A DNA stretch of 64,000 bases. It comes from Eleusine coracana subsp. coracana. Its lineage: Eukaryota > Streptophyta > Magnoliopsida > Poales > Poaceae. The notes under the pieces were generated by a model. That model saw only the letters and a program-made list of their open reading frames with translations, made no database searches and was not told where the DNA came from. A program made the position numbers and the translations under genes. Below, one piece after another: positions 1 through 10,842 of this stretch; positions within the stretch are counted from its first letter, which is position 1, and each line of letters opens with the position of its first letter. The stretch covers positions 9,486,001 through 9,550,000 of the forward strand of contig CM064422.1 of NCBI GenBank assembly GCA_032690845.1, read 5' to 3'.

Positions 1-2
1 AA

Positions 3-1166
3 AAGTATAACAACAAGACAAAGCCCTACAAGAAGCCATACAACAAGGGTCAAGCTCATATTGGTCAAGAGTACATATCCGATGATGATGATGATGATGA
101 TGAAGATGACGAGGACGGCATCGCCAACATTGCCATTGGTCTCCCACCGGCCAAGAAGTCACTCTTCAACAACCTCACCGACCCACCGGTCAAGAAGTCA
201 CTCTTCAACAACCTCACCGATGATGAGGATGATGCCCCCCGATGCTTCATGGCCAAGGAAAACAAGGTAGCTCCTCACACCGATTTCATTCCTTCTTATT
301 GTAGTGATGAAGAGGAGGACTTGGTTCCCTCTATGCATGAAATGGTGAAAATGCTAGATAAGCTACAAGGGGAGTTGGACAATCAAGAAAAAATCATTGA
401 TAGACAAGACGAGTTGCTTGATGAAGAAAGAAGCAAGAACCTTGAGCTCACCAAGCAACATGAGAAAGAGAAGGAGAAGAGCAAGACCTTAACCAAGGAC
501 CTTACAAAGGTCAATGAGACAAGTGAATCATGCACCTCAATGACCAAGAAGTATTATGAAAGGTGCAACTCCTTACAAGAGGAGAATAAGGCCTTAATAA
601 AGGCCATTGAAGATCTCAAGACAAGCTCTCGCTCATTGTTGAAGAAGCTTGAATCCTCTCAAGCCTCAACAAGCAAGGGTTGTGGAAGGTGCCACAACAT
701 TGATGATGATATGATTGCCAAGCAAGATGCAATTATTGAGAAGTTAACCAAACAAATCAATGAGCTCAAAAAGAAAGCTCAAGCGGAGACCACAACAAAA
801 ATAGTTGGTGAGCCAAGAGCCTCTCATGATAAGAGAGGATTAGGGTACAACAAGAATATACCGAAAAGAAGGCACAACAAAGGAATCAACTTTGTGCACA
901 AGAACAAGGGAAAGCGAGTGGCACAAGAGAATACTATCAAGGCCAAGAATGCTTCTCAAGTCAACAAGAGAACCAAGAACTCTACCATATCCTTTGATGA
1001 TTTTGATGCCTCTTATGTGCTAACCCGTAATGCTTATGGCAGAGTAGTTGCTAAGTTCGTTGGGCCACATGATGCAAGGTGGAAACCTTATGTGTGGGTG
1101 CCCAAAGCTCTTGTATCTAGTGTTAAGGGATCCAAACCAACTTGGGTGACTAAAACATATGCTTGA
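3..1166 (+). pseudogene. gag C-terminal region of Sirevirus A (5' partial)
   Basis: The frame is open from base 3 to a TGA at 1164-1166. It encodes a lysine-rich stretch, an acidic Asp/Glu run (about 80-120), then a long charged coiled-coil segment (about 330-800) and a basic tail. This is the C-terminal half of a Sirevirus Gag, which forms the particle and binds element RNA. The CCHC zinc knuckle expected just before it is outside the window. The last residues resemble the end of element B's Gag (a repeated WVPK-like motif). Protease follows in the same frame after the TGA, so the stop may be a real Gag terminator and not damage. Confidence 0.8.
143..220 (+). repeat. 39-bp in-frame tandem duplication in gag
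   Basis: Two adjacent 39-bp units (143-181 and 182-220) are nearly identical, starting CCCACCGGC and CCCACCGGT. The period is 13 codons, so it duplicates a KKSLFNNL-type peptide without shifting the frame. It lies in the acidic linker of Gag. Confidence 0.85.
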
Positions 1167-4100
1167 TTACCTTTGCAGGAATACTCCTCCAGTGGTGCAA
1201 TATGGGTGCTTGATAGTGGATGCTCAAATCATATGACTGAAGAGAGATTAATGTTCTTCACACTTGATCACGACAATCTACCAAGTGGAGACATATCATT
1301 CGGAAATGACAACAAAGGAAAGGTAATTGGTCGTGAACGGATTGACGTCACCCATGACCTTTCAATTGGTAATGTTTATCTTGTGAATGGTCTAGGGTAC
1401 AACTTGATGTCCGTCTCACAACTTTGTGAAATGGGTTATAGTTGTCTCTTTGACGATGATGGTGTGACCGTCTTTAGGAAGAAAGATTCCTCAATAGCCT
1501 TCAAAGGGTATTTAGAGGACAAGATCTATCTTGTTGATTTTATTAACAAAGATGGATCTAATCTAAATACTTGTTTGGTAGCTAAAACCACCTTGGGTTG
1601 GCTATGGCACCGCCGGCTAGCACATGTTGGGATGAGAAATCTTTCCAAACTCCTAAAAGCTGGTCATGTCATTGGACTAAAGGATGTTATTTTTGAAAAA
1701 AAAACAAAATATGTAGTGCATGTCAAGACGGAAAGCAAGTAGAAGCAGCATGTCCATCCAAGACAATGATGACAACGACAAGACCATTGGAAATGCTCCA
1801 CATGGACCTATTTGGATCGGTCACCTACATAAGCATTGGCGGTAACAAATATGACCTTGTAATTATTGATGATTATTCTTGTTTCACTTGGGTATTCTAT
1901 ATGAAGGACAAAAGTGAAACACAAGGTATCCTAAAGAAGTTCTTGAGGAGAGCCCAAAATGAGTATAAAGTAAAAATCAAGAAAATAAGCAGTGACAATG
2001 GAACCGAATTCAAGAACACACAAGGTGAAGAATATCTTGATGAAGAAGGCATCAAGCATGAATTCTCAGCTCCATACATCCCACAACAAAATGGTGTAGC
2101 AAAAAAAAAAAGAACCACACACTCATAGAGATGACAAGAATAATGCTTGATGAGTACAAGACGCCGGACACCTTTTGGGCCGAAGCCATCAACACCGCAT
2201 GCCATGCAACAAATAGGTACTTCAAAAGATCTTGAAGAAAACACCACATGAGCTTTTCACCAGTAACCTTCCCAATGTCTCATATTTTTATGTTTTTGGG
2301 AGCAAATATTTTGTTCTTAACAAGAAACCTAAATCCTCTAACTTTGCTCCTAAGAAGGTTTTCTCCTTGGACATGGAACTAACGTCTATACATCGAATCT
2401 TTAACAAAGACACCAGAGTTGTTGAAATCACCCGGGATGCGCAATTTGATTAATCTAATGGCTCTCAAGTAGAGCAATTTAATCCAAATAATTTAGGTGA
2501 TGAAGCTCCTTGTGATACAATAAGGAATATGACAATAGGAGAGATAAGACCACAAGACCCAAACTCAAATCAAAATGAACCATCTTCTTCAAGACAAGAT
2601 GATTCATCTCCACAAGAGCCACACAATGAACAAGATCAAGGAAGAAACCAAGATCATGGTGACGATCATGGTCAAGGCAACAACCAAGATCAAGCTTAAG
2701 ATGGTGGGGATAGAGACACTCAAGATGATATCAATCAAGAAGAAGAAGATGCATCTAGGCCAATTCATCCACGAGTACGATAAAGCATTCAAAAGGATCA
2801 CCCCGTTGACAACATTCTTGGTGACATCCAAAAAGGGGTAGCTACTAGATCCCGAATGGCTATGTTTTGTCATCATTACTCGTTTGTTTCCTCTATGAAA
2901 CCTCTTAGGGTGGAAAAGCCCATCAAGACTCGGATTGGGTGACGGCCATGTAAGAAGAGTTGAACAAGTTTGAAAGAAACAAGGTGTGATCATTAGTGGA
3001 AAGACCCAAGCAAAATGTTGTAGGCATAAAATGGGTCTTCCACAACAAGCAAGATGAGTATGGTGTGGTGGTAAGAAACAAGGTAAGACTTGTTGCAAAA
3101 GGCTACTCACAAGTAGAAGGTTTGGACTTTGGTGAAACTTATGCACCCGTAGCTAGGCTTGAGTCAATTCGTATTTTACTTGCCTATGCTACTCACCATG
3201 GCTTTAAGCTTTTTCAAATGGATGTGAAAAGTGCATTTCTCAATGACCCCATTCAAGAAGAGGTGTCTGTGTAACAACCTCCGGGGTTTGAAGACCTAAA
3301 GAAACCAAATCACGTGTTCAAGCTTCACAAAGCTCTCTACGGCCTCAAGCAAGCTCCTCGAGCTTGGTATGAACACCTCAAGGGATACTTGATCAACAAG
3401 GGCTTCACAATTGGCAAGGCCGATCCTACTCTCTTCACAAGAAAAGTTGATAATGATTTATTTGTATGCCAAATATATGTCGATGACATCATATTTGGTT
3501 CTACTAATTATTTTTTTTTGTGATGAGTTTGTTAAGATTATGACTAGGAAATTTGAAATGTCTATGATGGGGGAGTTGAAGTTCTTTCTAGGTTTTCAAG
3601 TCAAGAAACTTGAAGAAGGAACATTCATAAGTCAAACCAAGTACTTTCAAGACATACTCAAGAAGTTTGACATGGAGAATGCAAAGCCGAACAAGACTCC
3701 CATGAAGACAAATGGACACCTTGGAGTAGATGTAAACGGTAAGCCCGTGGATCAAAAGGTATATCGATCCATGATTGGCTCTTTGCTCTATCTTTGTGCA
3801 TCTAGGACCGATATCATGCTTAGTGTGTGCAAGATTCCAAAGTGCTCCTAAGGAAAGTCACTTCATGGCTGTAAAAAGAATCTTGAGATATTTGGTTCAG
3901 ACCCCAAACCTAGGATTGTGGTATCTCAAGGGTTCCAAGTTCAAGCTAGTTGGCTACTCCAATGCTGACTATGCCGGATGTAAAGTGGATTGGAAAAGTA
4001 CCTCTAGGACGTGCCAATTCTTGGGTAGGTTCCTTGTGTCATGGTCATCCAAGAAACAAAATTCCGTTGCCCTATCCACAACCGAAGTGGAGTATGTTGC

Positions 4101-4422
4101 AGCCGGTAGTTGTTGTGCTCAACTACTCTGGATGCGACAAACTCTAAAGGACTTTGGATACACTATAACCAAAGTTCCACTCCTATGTGACAATGAGAGT
4201 GCCATCATGATTGCATATAAACCCATTGATCATAATAGGACTAAGCATATAGATATCCAACACCACTTCTTGAGAGATCATTCAATAAATGGGGACATTG
4301 AGATTAGCTATGTTAGAACCGATAAACAATTAGCCAATATATTTACCAAACCCCTAGATGAGAAGCGGTTTTGTGAACTTAGGAGTGAATTGAATATTCT
4401 TGACTCTTCAAACTTGGAGTAG
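1167..4422 (+). pseudogene. Copia pol of Sirevirus A: protease, integrase, RT, RNase H (broken)
   Basis: Protease active-site motif DSGC lies at about 1210-1225. A GAG-pre-integrase HHCC-type segment (LWHRRLAHVG) is near 1600. The integrase core with its Asp residues is at 1766-2128. RT appears at 2996-3523, with the YVDD catalytic motif near 3478-3490. RNase H at 3775-4422 has the usual CDNESA, HIDI and FTKPL blocks. Damage seen: frameshifts after 1742, between 2128 and 2996, at a T-run near 3508-3525 and near 3850, and an in-frame TAA at 3272-3274 where the family has a Glu codon. Family role: cDNA synthesis and integration. This copy is not functional. Confidence 0.92.
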
Positions 4423-5451
4423 AATCTTGTGCTTTGTTTGGTGTATTGATCATGAAAACTTGTTGAAAATAAAATCTCTTCAAAAATTTCATATTGTCTT
4501 TGATTTTAAATAAAAATTCTTTGATCAATAGATCATATTGTTGATACTTGTGAATATAGTTTTGATTGTTGAATTGTAGCTATTCACAAGTTGACACAAG
4601 CCTTATATTCCCTATGTAACTTGTCCAAAAGTTCAAACTTGAAAGAGAGTTTTCTGCTTCAAATAGAGAACGACGGAACTTCCGTGACCCATTCACGGAA
4701 CTTCTGTCACCTTTGTTCTGGCCGGCTGTTTAAGCCGAGAACGACAGAACTTCCGTGACCCATTCACGGAACTTCCGTCGTCCGCAGAAGTTCTGAGACA
4801 ACTTTCGTGACTCCTTCTTGCGCGTGCGTATCAACCCAAGACTGATGAAACTTCCGTCACCCATCGACGGAACTTCCATCACTCTCAGGTTAAGTCGCCC
4901 GAGCCCCTCTTTCTTCCTCCTCCAATCGGCCATTACTTCTTTTCACTTTCTCTCTCTTCTACTCAAACCCTAAGTGGCGATTTACGGTGATTTGAAGGTT
5001 CAACCAGCGATTCCCTTCGATTTGGTGGAGATTCAACCCCTTCCCCACGGAAGTTCCGTGATCTCCATCAACTTTCTCCTCTCCGTTGCTCTAGGTATGA
5101 GATTTGACCCCTAGATCTTAGTATTTAGGTCAAATGTTCAAAATGCCCATATGTCTCACTTTGACTTGGATAGAGTAGTCACCCCATGAGTAGTCTATCT
5201 TCTCTTAGCGGTATTTTGACCCTTGCGGTAGGATTTAGGAGTTAGGGCAAGATTTAGGGCAAACTGTAAATGACAGAAGTTTCGTGGAAAGTTTCGTCGA
5301 AAACTTCCGTCATGATGAACTTCCGTGGTTTGTCACGGAACTTCCGTCACCTACAGTTCAGTGCCCTGAGTTTTACCTACCTCTTCATTCTTACTTGTGA
5401 CTCATTCCTGACCTCTTTGTTCCTTATTTCTTGCTCCTTAGGCGTGCAAAA
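4423..5451 (+). repeat. Palindrome-rich spacer between RNase H and envelope-like ORF (element A)
   Basis: Non-coding spacer carrying many copies of a short near-palindrome, ACGGAACTTCCGT and variants, often followed by CAC or GAC. Clusters are at 4671-4711, 4740-4780, 4841-4882, 5046-5062 and 5269-5352. The same motif recurs once as a facing pair in the 3' LTR at 8270-8318. No other gene is seen here. A pyrimidine-rich stretch ending in TTAG at 5421-5440 looks like a splice acceptor just before the next ORF. Confidence 0.8.
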
Positions 5452-7092
5452 ATGGCCTGCACCAAGATTGCCTCAAATGATCCATCCGTTCAAGGGGAAT
5501 CAAGTGAGGAGGACCAACAAGTTGAACCTTCTCAATCCTCCTCCTCACATGAGGATCTAGTACCCATTGCCAAGAGAAGAAAAGCTGTAATTTCTCGAAG
5601 GCAGGGACAAGGGAGCAGCCAAGGTGCTCAAACTGTTACAATTGATCAAGGAGGAACTCTTCCTCCTAGAAGAGCAGTTGACAAAGGAAAGAAGCCAGCT
5701 AAAGAGAAGAACCCCAAACCTCGCAAGAGCAAGTCAAAGAGCAATGAGCCCTTGAACATTATGAGGGACCTTCGAGTCCATGCTCCAGTCTATCCACCTC
5801 ACCATGACTTCAAGGACTACAAGAGGGATGCAGAGGGACTAAGTACAGCAAGGCGACAAAATCAGTATCTTGTGGCCAACAAAGAAGCGAGTGTCCCCCG
5901 GTTCCTCACTTGGTTTCAGCAGGACTACTACATGTCCATGCTCATTGACATGAACAGGAAGAACCGGTTGACCACTCATCAGTGGATTGATTGGAAGTAC
6001 ACAGAGGAGAAGGATGAGACTACCTTCAATGAGTTTGTGGGAGCTTGCAAGGCTATACATGCATATGATCTCATGGGTTTCAGCTATGACTGGAATGAGG
6101 AGGTTATCTGTGAGTTCTACTCCACTCTTTACATTGATGGGAGAGGCTATGTTCACTGGATGACATAGGGTGTGCAGTATGTGGTGTCACCCTCTCGCCT
6201 GGTCACCTTCTTTTTCCAAAATGATGATGATAATGCCAGGGACCAGCTCACAAATGAGCCAGTGTTGAAGGATTCAGAGTTGACCTTCATGTATGAGGAT
6301 CTTCAACCAAAATATCTGGAAACCACTCATGGGATGCACAACTTCTACATCACCCTCAGTAGGGTGCTCAGGGTGACTATTGCTCCAAAGGGTTGGTATG
6401 CCACTTCACTTGTTGAGCACTCCAGGAACATTCTTGCTAGGTTCAGAGATGGGGATGCACCCTTTAGTGTGATGGACTTCATTGTCCAAGAGATTCACTC
6501 TGCATCTCTGGACACAAGGAAGGTGCTTCCTTTTGCCCCATATCTTATGAGGATGATAGAGTCTGAGTCGGGCTTGATTTTTTAGAAGGAGTGCAAGCAC
6601 CAGCCTTTGCAACCCCGTGTGCCAAGGCTTACTCGCCCTCATCATGAGACTATCCGGAGGGAGTTAGTAGCAAAAAAGGCAGCACGGGCAGAGGCAACAA
6701 CACATCGTGCCTCATCTTCCGCTCCTCCATCCAAAGCCCCACGCCGCCGTCCTTCATCTCCCATTGCTTCTATGCTCAAGAGCATCTTGAATGCTTGTTG
6801 TTTCAATGCTAAGGAAAACTGGGAGAACAAGAGGCGCATTAAGAAGCAAGTGCGGCGCTACAAGAGAGACCAAAGAGCTCAAGGCCATGAGGTGTCTCCG
6901 GATGGCTCTGAGTGTGAGCCCGTTGGTGAGCCACCAGTCTTTGCGGATCCACTTGCAGGCTATGATTGGGATGATATTGCTCCTCAACCCGCTCCTCCTC
7001 CAGCCCAAGAAGTAGCCAATGAAGGAGAAGAAGAAGAAGAAGAAGGTGATGATGAGAGCACCGAAGAAGAAGAAGAAGAAGAAGAAGAGTGA
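5452..7092 (+). pseudogene. Envelope-like extra ORF of Sirevirus A (two in-frame stops)
   Basis: One reading frame runs from ATG 5452 to 7092, broken only by TAG at 6166-6168 and TAG at 6583-6585. The product starts with an acidic, Ser/Gln-rich region, then a basic KPAKEKNPKPRKSKSK-type stretch, a central domain (about 5750-6570), a Pro/Ala-rich part and a long Glu tail (7020-7090). The central domain matches the minus-strand ORF of element B at 49.9-50.4 kb (shared APYLM-MI end). This is the extra ORF of Sireviruses, called envelope-like by position; I see no clear membrane segment, so an entry role is not supported here. The ATG was chosen because an acceptor-like site lies just upstream. 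Confidence 0.75.
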
Positions 7093-7140
7093 TTCCTTTT
7101 CTTAGTTCCTCCTCCTTTCATTCATTTTGGTGCTTTGATG

Positions 7141-7154
7141 CCAAAGGGGGAGAG
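7141..7154 (+). promoter_or_regulatory. Internal (upstream) polypurine tract, element A
   Basis: A purine run (AAAGGGGGAGAGA) sits about 400 bp before the LTR-proximal tract. Sireviruses are known to carry repeated polypurine tracts; this one probably primes or once primed plus-strand cDNA. Confidence 0.55.
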
Positions 7155-7540
7155 ATGAGATGAAAAATGATATTTATGTGCCTCTCTATTGTAATAGGAT
7201 AGTGATGAACCTATGGACAAGCTTTTCTCTATTTGCATTGTGTGTGAAAACTATTTGTGAACCTTTATATAACTCTATTGTTCTTATGCTAAGTGTGATG
7301 CTTGTTTTGGTTTGCTCTAGTAGATTGCTGTTGTCAAATGTGTTGTGTGCTTATTATTGCTTTACCACGTTGCTTCACACTTGTACACCTTTAATCACCC
7401 CACTTATTACAAAATATAGGAGGAGCTCCTTCACATGCCTTTGAGATTCTTGCATATCTTTAGGGGAGCCTCACTATATTTTTGTTGATGTTTCTCTTGA
7501 TTATATTTCCATATCTTTTTAATCTATTATCATCAACCAC

Positions 7541-7554
7541 CAAAAAGGGGGAGA
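7541..7554 (+). promoter_or_regulatory. Polypurine tract adjacent to 3' LTR, element A
   Basis: The purine tract AAAAAGGGGGAGA lies directly before the LTR TG at 7556. It is the plus-strand primer site for reverse transcription and fixes the LTR start. Confidence 0.9.
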
Positions 7555-7555
7555 T

Positions 7556-8413
7556 TGAAGATACATCTAGATCCCCTAGTGGATTTTGGTGATTAATGAC
7601 TTCTATAAATACTTCTCCCCTTCCCCCGTGGGAAGGGTAGGATTCTTTGGCATTTCACTCACTTTTCAGCTAGAGCTCTCCCCTCTCACTCCTAGACTTG
7701 TTCTTGAGATTCAAATCAAAGTGAGAGAGATCTAACCATAAAAAGATTGAATCCGTCCACTCAAAAGCTTGAGCACATCTTTCCCTCCACATCAAGATTT
7801 GATTTGCTTGTTACTCTTGGAGACTTGGTCTCCTAGACGGCTAGGCGTCGCCCTTGAGCTCCCAACTTGTGTGGTGAGTCGGGGACGTTTGTGAAGGTGT
7901 GATTCGCCTCCGGAGGAAAAAAATCAAGTGAAGAAAGAAATCCAAGCACGATCTTTATGATTGGTTGGCGGGGGAAAGGGTTGAGAGAGACCCGACCACT
8001 TTGTGTGGCTCCTCAACGAGGACGTAGAAACTACTTAGTGTAGTTGCCGAACCTCGGGTTAAATCCTTGTGTCTCTCTTTACATTCCCGCTTTTATATTT
8101 GTGCTTGTTTATTTCTTTTATATTATTGTGCTTGTATCACTTGTTATTTGTGTTGCTAGTTAGTCGATCAAGAACCCTAGGTTCGCATTGCTATAGCTTC
8201 ACTTCTATCTAGTTTGCATCACTTCCTCTTTGTTAATCACATTCAATTTATTGTCTAGAGGAAAGTTGACTTCCGCGGCGATGGAAGTTCCGTCAGTACT
8301 GACGGAAGTTCTGTCAGTTTTTGTTATTTGATAAAGTTTTAGTGCTTTTTTAGGATTATTTTTAGATTGCCTATTCCCCCCCCCCCCCCCCCCCCCCCTC
8401 TAGGCAACTTTCA
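7556..8413 (+). repeat. 3' LTR of Sirevirus A (858 bp, very short U3)
   Basis: Begins TGAAGATACATCTAG after the polypurine tract and ends CTCTAGGCAACTTTCA. A TATA box (TATAAATA) is at 7604-7611, only 48 bp from the LTR start, so most of U3 is missing compared with element B's LTR, which shares the first ~45 bp. A facing pair of GGAAGTTCCGTCAG / CTGACGGAAGTTC motifs is at 8270-8318. A run of 23 C at 8376-8398 expands the CCCCC normally seen before the CTCTAGG end. Confidence 0.88.
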
Positions 8414-9265
8414 GGGACAGCACTATATCAGAACAAAATCCAATGTAGTCCATATTGCCATGATGTTTCAGTTTCCATTACCTAGGTTCTACAAACCAAA
8501 CCCAATAGATAAGCTACAAACCAAGTATAGCATTTTAGATATTACAATCCAACATAAATGCATTCCCAAACTAAATGAAAACACAAATCACACGCTTAGA
8601 ACTCATCTTATTATATGTTAAGGGCTAAAAGAACTCAAACAATCCTGTTGCAATGAATTGCTGTATGAGTATCATACCTATTTACATGCTTGGGATAAAC
8701 ACCTATTCACAATTAAAAGCTGCTTACTGTGTCACTCAGAATCGAACACAAACAATCACAGTTCAGACCATACCATGATATAAATATATTACAATGAGTG
8801 TCATAATGTTAGTGAGGATGTGTTTCAGGATTAACATGGAATTGTGCTCCTGAATATCTATAAACTGAAGGGTGATAATCCGAACCATTCTTGCATTCTA
8901 AGTAGTACCATACAGCCTCATCATTGTAACAGAACAAAACACTAGCCAAGCCCCAGAGCATGCTTCATTTACTGAAGGGACAAGGAAACCGCAGTGATGC
9001 CATCACGGTAGGATGATTCATGTGTAAAAGTTTGGCAGGACTCAACTGTCCTTTTTTAAAAAAAAAATCTGTAGGTTACATTTTCCAACCTTCAGAAGTT
9101 GACCAGATTGAACAAACTATCATACAAACTGTCTTTGCCAGCTCAATACACTTTATTCATTTTTCATATGATGCATTTGTACAGCCCTAATTGTTTTCCT
9201 TTTAGACCAAGCAACCAGAGAAATGAAAGAAAAAAGGCAACAAATAGAAACAGATACAAGTTACC
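8414..9265. other. Intergenic, AT-rich, nothing recognised
   Basis: No ORF, RNA gene or repeat structure that I can name. It lies between the 3' LTR of element A and the 3' end of the RNA methyltransferase gene; its right end may hold that gene's 3' UTR. Confidence 0.5.
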
Positions 9266-10461
9266 TTAAGGAGTAAAAGTTCTGTTGTTTATTTGATGCT
9301 TGTATTGTAACATGAATAAAAATATGCCACCTGCAACTGAAACATTCAAAGATTCAAAAGTGCCTTCCATTGGGATGTTTACAAGCTCACATGTTTGGTG
9401 GGTCTCTGCAGAGAGGCCATTCCCCTCACTTCCTAACACTAAGCACAAAGACTCATTCACCAGTGAGTCAGCCAGTTCTTTGGACAGAGGATATGTTACT
9501 TTGGATTCATCACTGCTACATTCCGGATGTCCAGCCATAATCTTCATATCATATTTAGCCATCAAAGCACGCAGTTCATGCCAGGTACCGGATATAATAG
9601 GAAGCTGCAAAGAGGCTCCACGGGCTGCACGGAGGGCCTTTTCATTGAAAGGATCACAACAAGGTGGAAGAAGAAATACACCATCCTGTTGGTAGTTGTT
9701 TGTAGAAGTTGTCAGAACTGTATAAGTTGGAAAGACAAATATTACATGTCATTAATGAATTTGTAGTCTATCTCATCTCTTTTTATTCTGTATACTCAGT
9801 CAAATAAGTCTAAAAGAAGCTCTTGTTGTCAACATTACGTGATTTAGTGTTGTCTGACATTCTTTAACACGTAATTTCAGAAAACAAAAATAGCATACCC
9901 AGTTGAATGCGCGAGCTGATCTTATCAATGTTCCAAGGTTCCCGGGATCCTGCAAAGTAGTGGCATCATAATCAGCATGAGGTACATTGTAAATTCAAAC
10001 TATGATTGAAACTCTTTTTTTAAGTTACTATGATTGGAACTTGCAAAGAGAATATAACTTCAAAAGAGAACAGTTAGCATGGAATTATGATATATTTCAT
10101 AACTCTACCGCATAATGGTTGGCATGCGATATATTTTTTACCTGAATACCATCCAGGACTAGAATCCTCTTTGGTGAATGGAACAGGCCATCAAAACCAG
10201 CTCCACCCTCTTGGCTTCCAATGTCGCGGAAATGCTTGGGCATGTTCATGACAGCAATAGCCTCGGTCGAAACAACCGACTGCATCCCGGAGACCTTCTT
10301 CATCACAGCGGCGCTGACTTGCACGACATTGCCAGAGAACTCTTGCAGTTCCGCCGGGACATCTACGCCGTCCAAGAGAAGCAAACAGTCAATGGCGGAG
10401 ACGTCAAACCGGCACATCTCCCTGCAGCAATTTGGAGGACCAGCAGCACAGAATTAGAAAA

Positions 10462-10499
<38 letters not shown>

Positions 10500-10842
10500 G
10501 AAACAAAGGCTTGTCAAATGTCACGGGGCTTGAATGGAACGGCGGAAGAGAGCGAAAAGGTTACAGTATTGGCGCCAGGCCGACGAGGAGGAGGCGTCGG
10601 CAGGAGCGGCGGTACGCGGCGGAGAGCCGGAGCTTGACGCAGTGCTTCACGAGCGGGTTAGACACGCTCGCCACCTGTTTGCTCTTTTGCTCAGCCCGGA
10701 ACGAAGCCGCCTTCGCCGAGGCGGCCGCCGTGGCAACTGCGGCGCGGGACAAGGCTTGGCCGCAAGGGCGGAGGACGCGCTCTGGGTTGGCCGGAAAGGT
10801 GGCCACCGAGAGCGGCGGCGGCGGGGCTCGTGTCAGTAGCAT
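9266..10842 (-). CDS. SpoU/TrmH-family RNA 2'-O-methyltransferase, probably organellar
   Basis: Four exons on the minus strand: 10842-10565, 10421-10142, 9949-9899 and 9685-9266, all with GT-AG introns in frame, giving about 342 residues. The first ~35 residues are Arg/Ala/Ser-rich without acidic residues, like a plastid or mitochondrial transit peptide. An RNA-substrate-binding-like segment (NPLVKHCVKLR) follows. All three SpoU motifs are present: DPGNLGTLIRSA (whole of exon 3), LVLGSEGNGL and NIPMEGTFESLNVSVAGG, including the conserved Asn, Arg, Glu and Ser-Leu-Asn residues. These form the trefoil-knot SAM site. Likely role: ribose methylation of organellar rRNA or tRNA; the exact target cannot be told from sequence. 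Intron 1 holds a G37 run on the plus strand. Confidence 0.88.
10462..10498. repeat. G37 homopolymer in methyltransferase intron 1
   Basis: An uninterrupted run of 37 G on the plus strand (C on the coding strand) about 35 bp upstream of exon 2's acceptor. In the transcript it forms an extreme pyrimidine tract before the acceptor. Length may be unstable or partly a sequencing artefact. Confidence 0.9.

Larger units (their letters stand above)
1..8413 (+). mobile_element. Sirevirus-type Copia retrotransposon A (3' part, degenerate)
   Basis: Plus-strand LTR retrotransposon entering from the left edge. In order it shows gag C-terminal part, protease, integrase, reverse transcriptase and RNase H (the Copia order), then a non-coding spacer, an extra envelope-like ORF, two polypurine tracts and a 3' LTR ending at 8413. 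An extra ORF after RNase H plus several purine tracts is the Sirevirus (SIRE/Maximus) layout. Pol has frameshifts and nonsense codons, so this copy cannot make a full polyprotein. The 5' LTR, primer site and gag N-terminus lie outside the window. A 5-bp target duplication would start with GGGAC at 8414, but its partner is not visible. Confidence 0.93.

Noticed and set aside
61..270. Small ORFs on both strands with Met or Ser runs over the gag acidic stretch
   Set aside because: They are out-of-frame readings of the GATGAT repeat that encodes the Asp run of Gag.
4671..5352. Could the regularly repeated motifs be a CRISPR-like array
   Set aside because: Spacing is irregular, repeats are short and palindromic, and the context is a plant retrotransposon.
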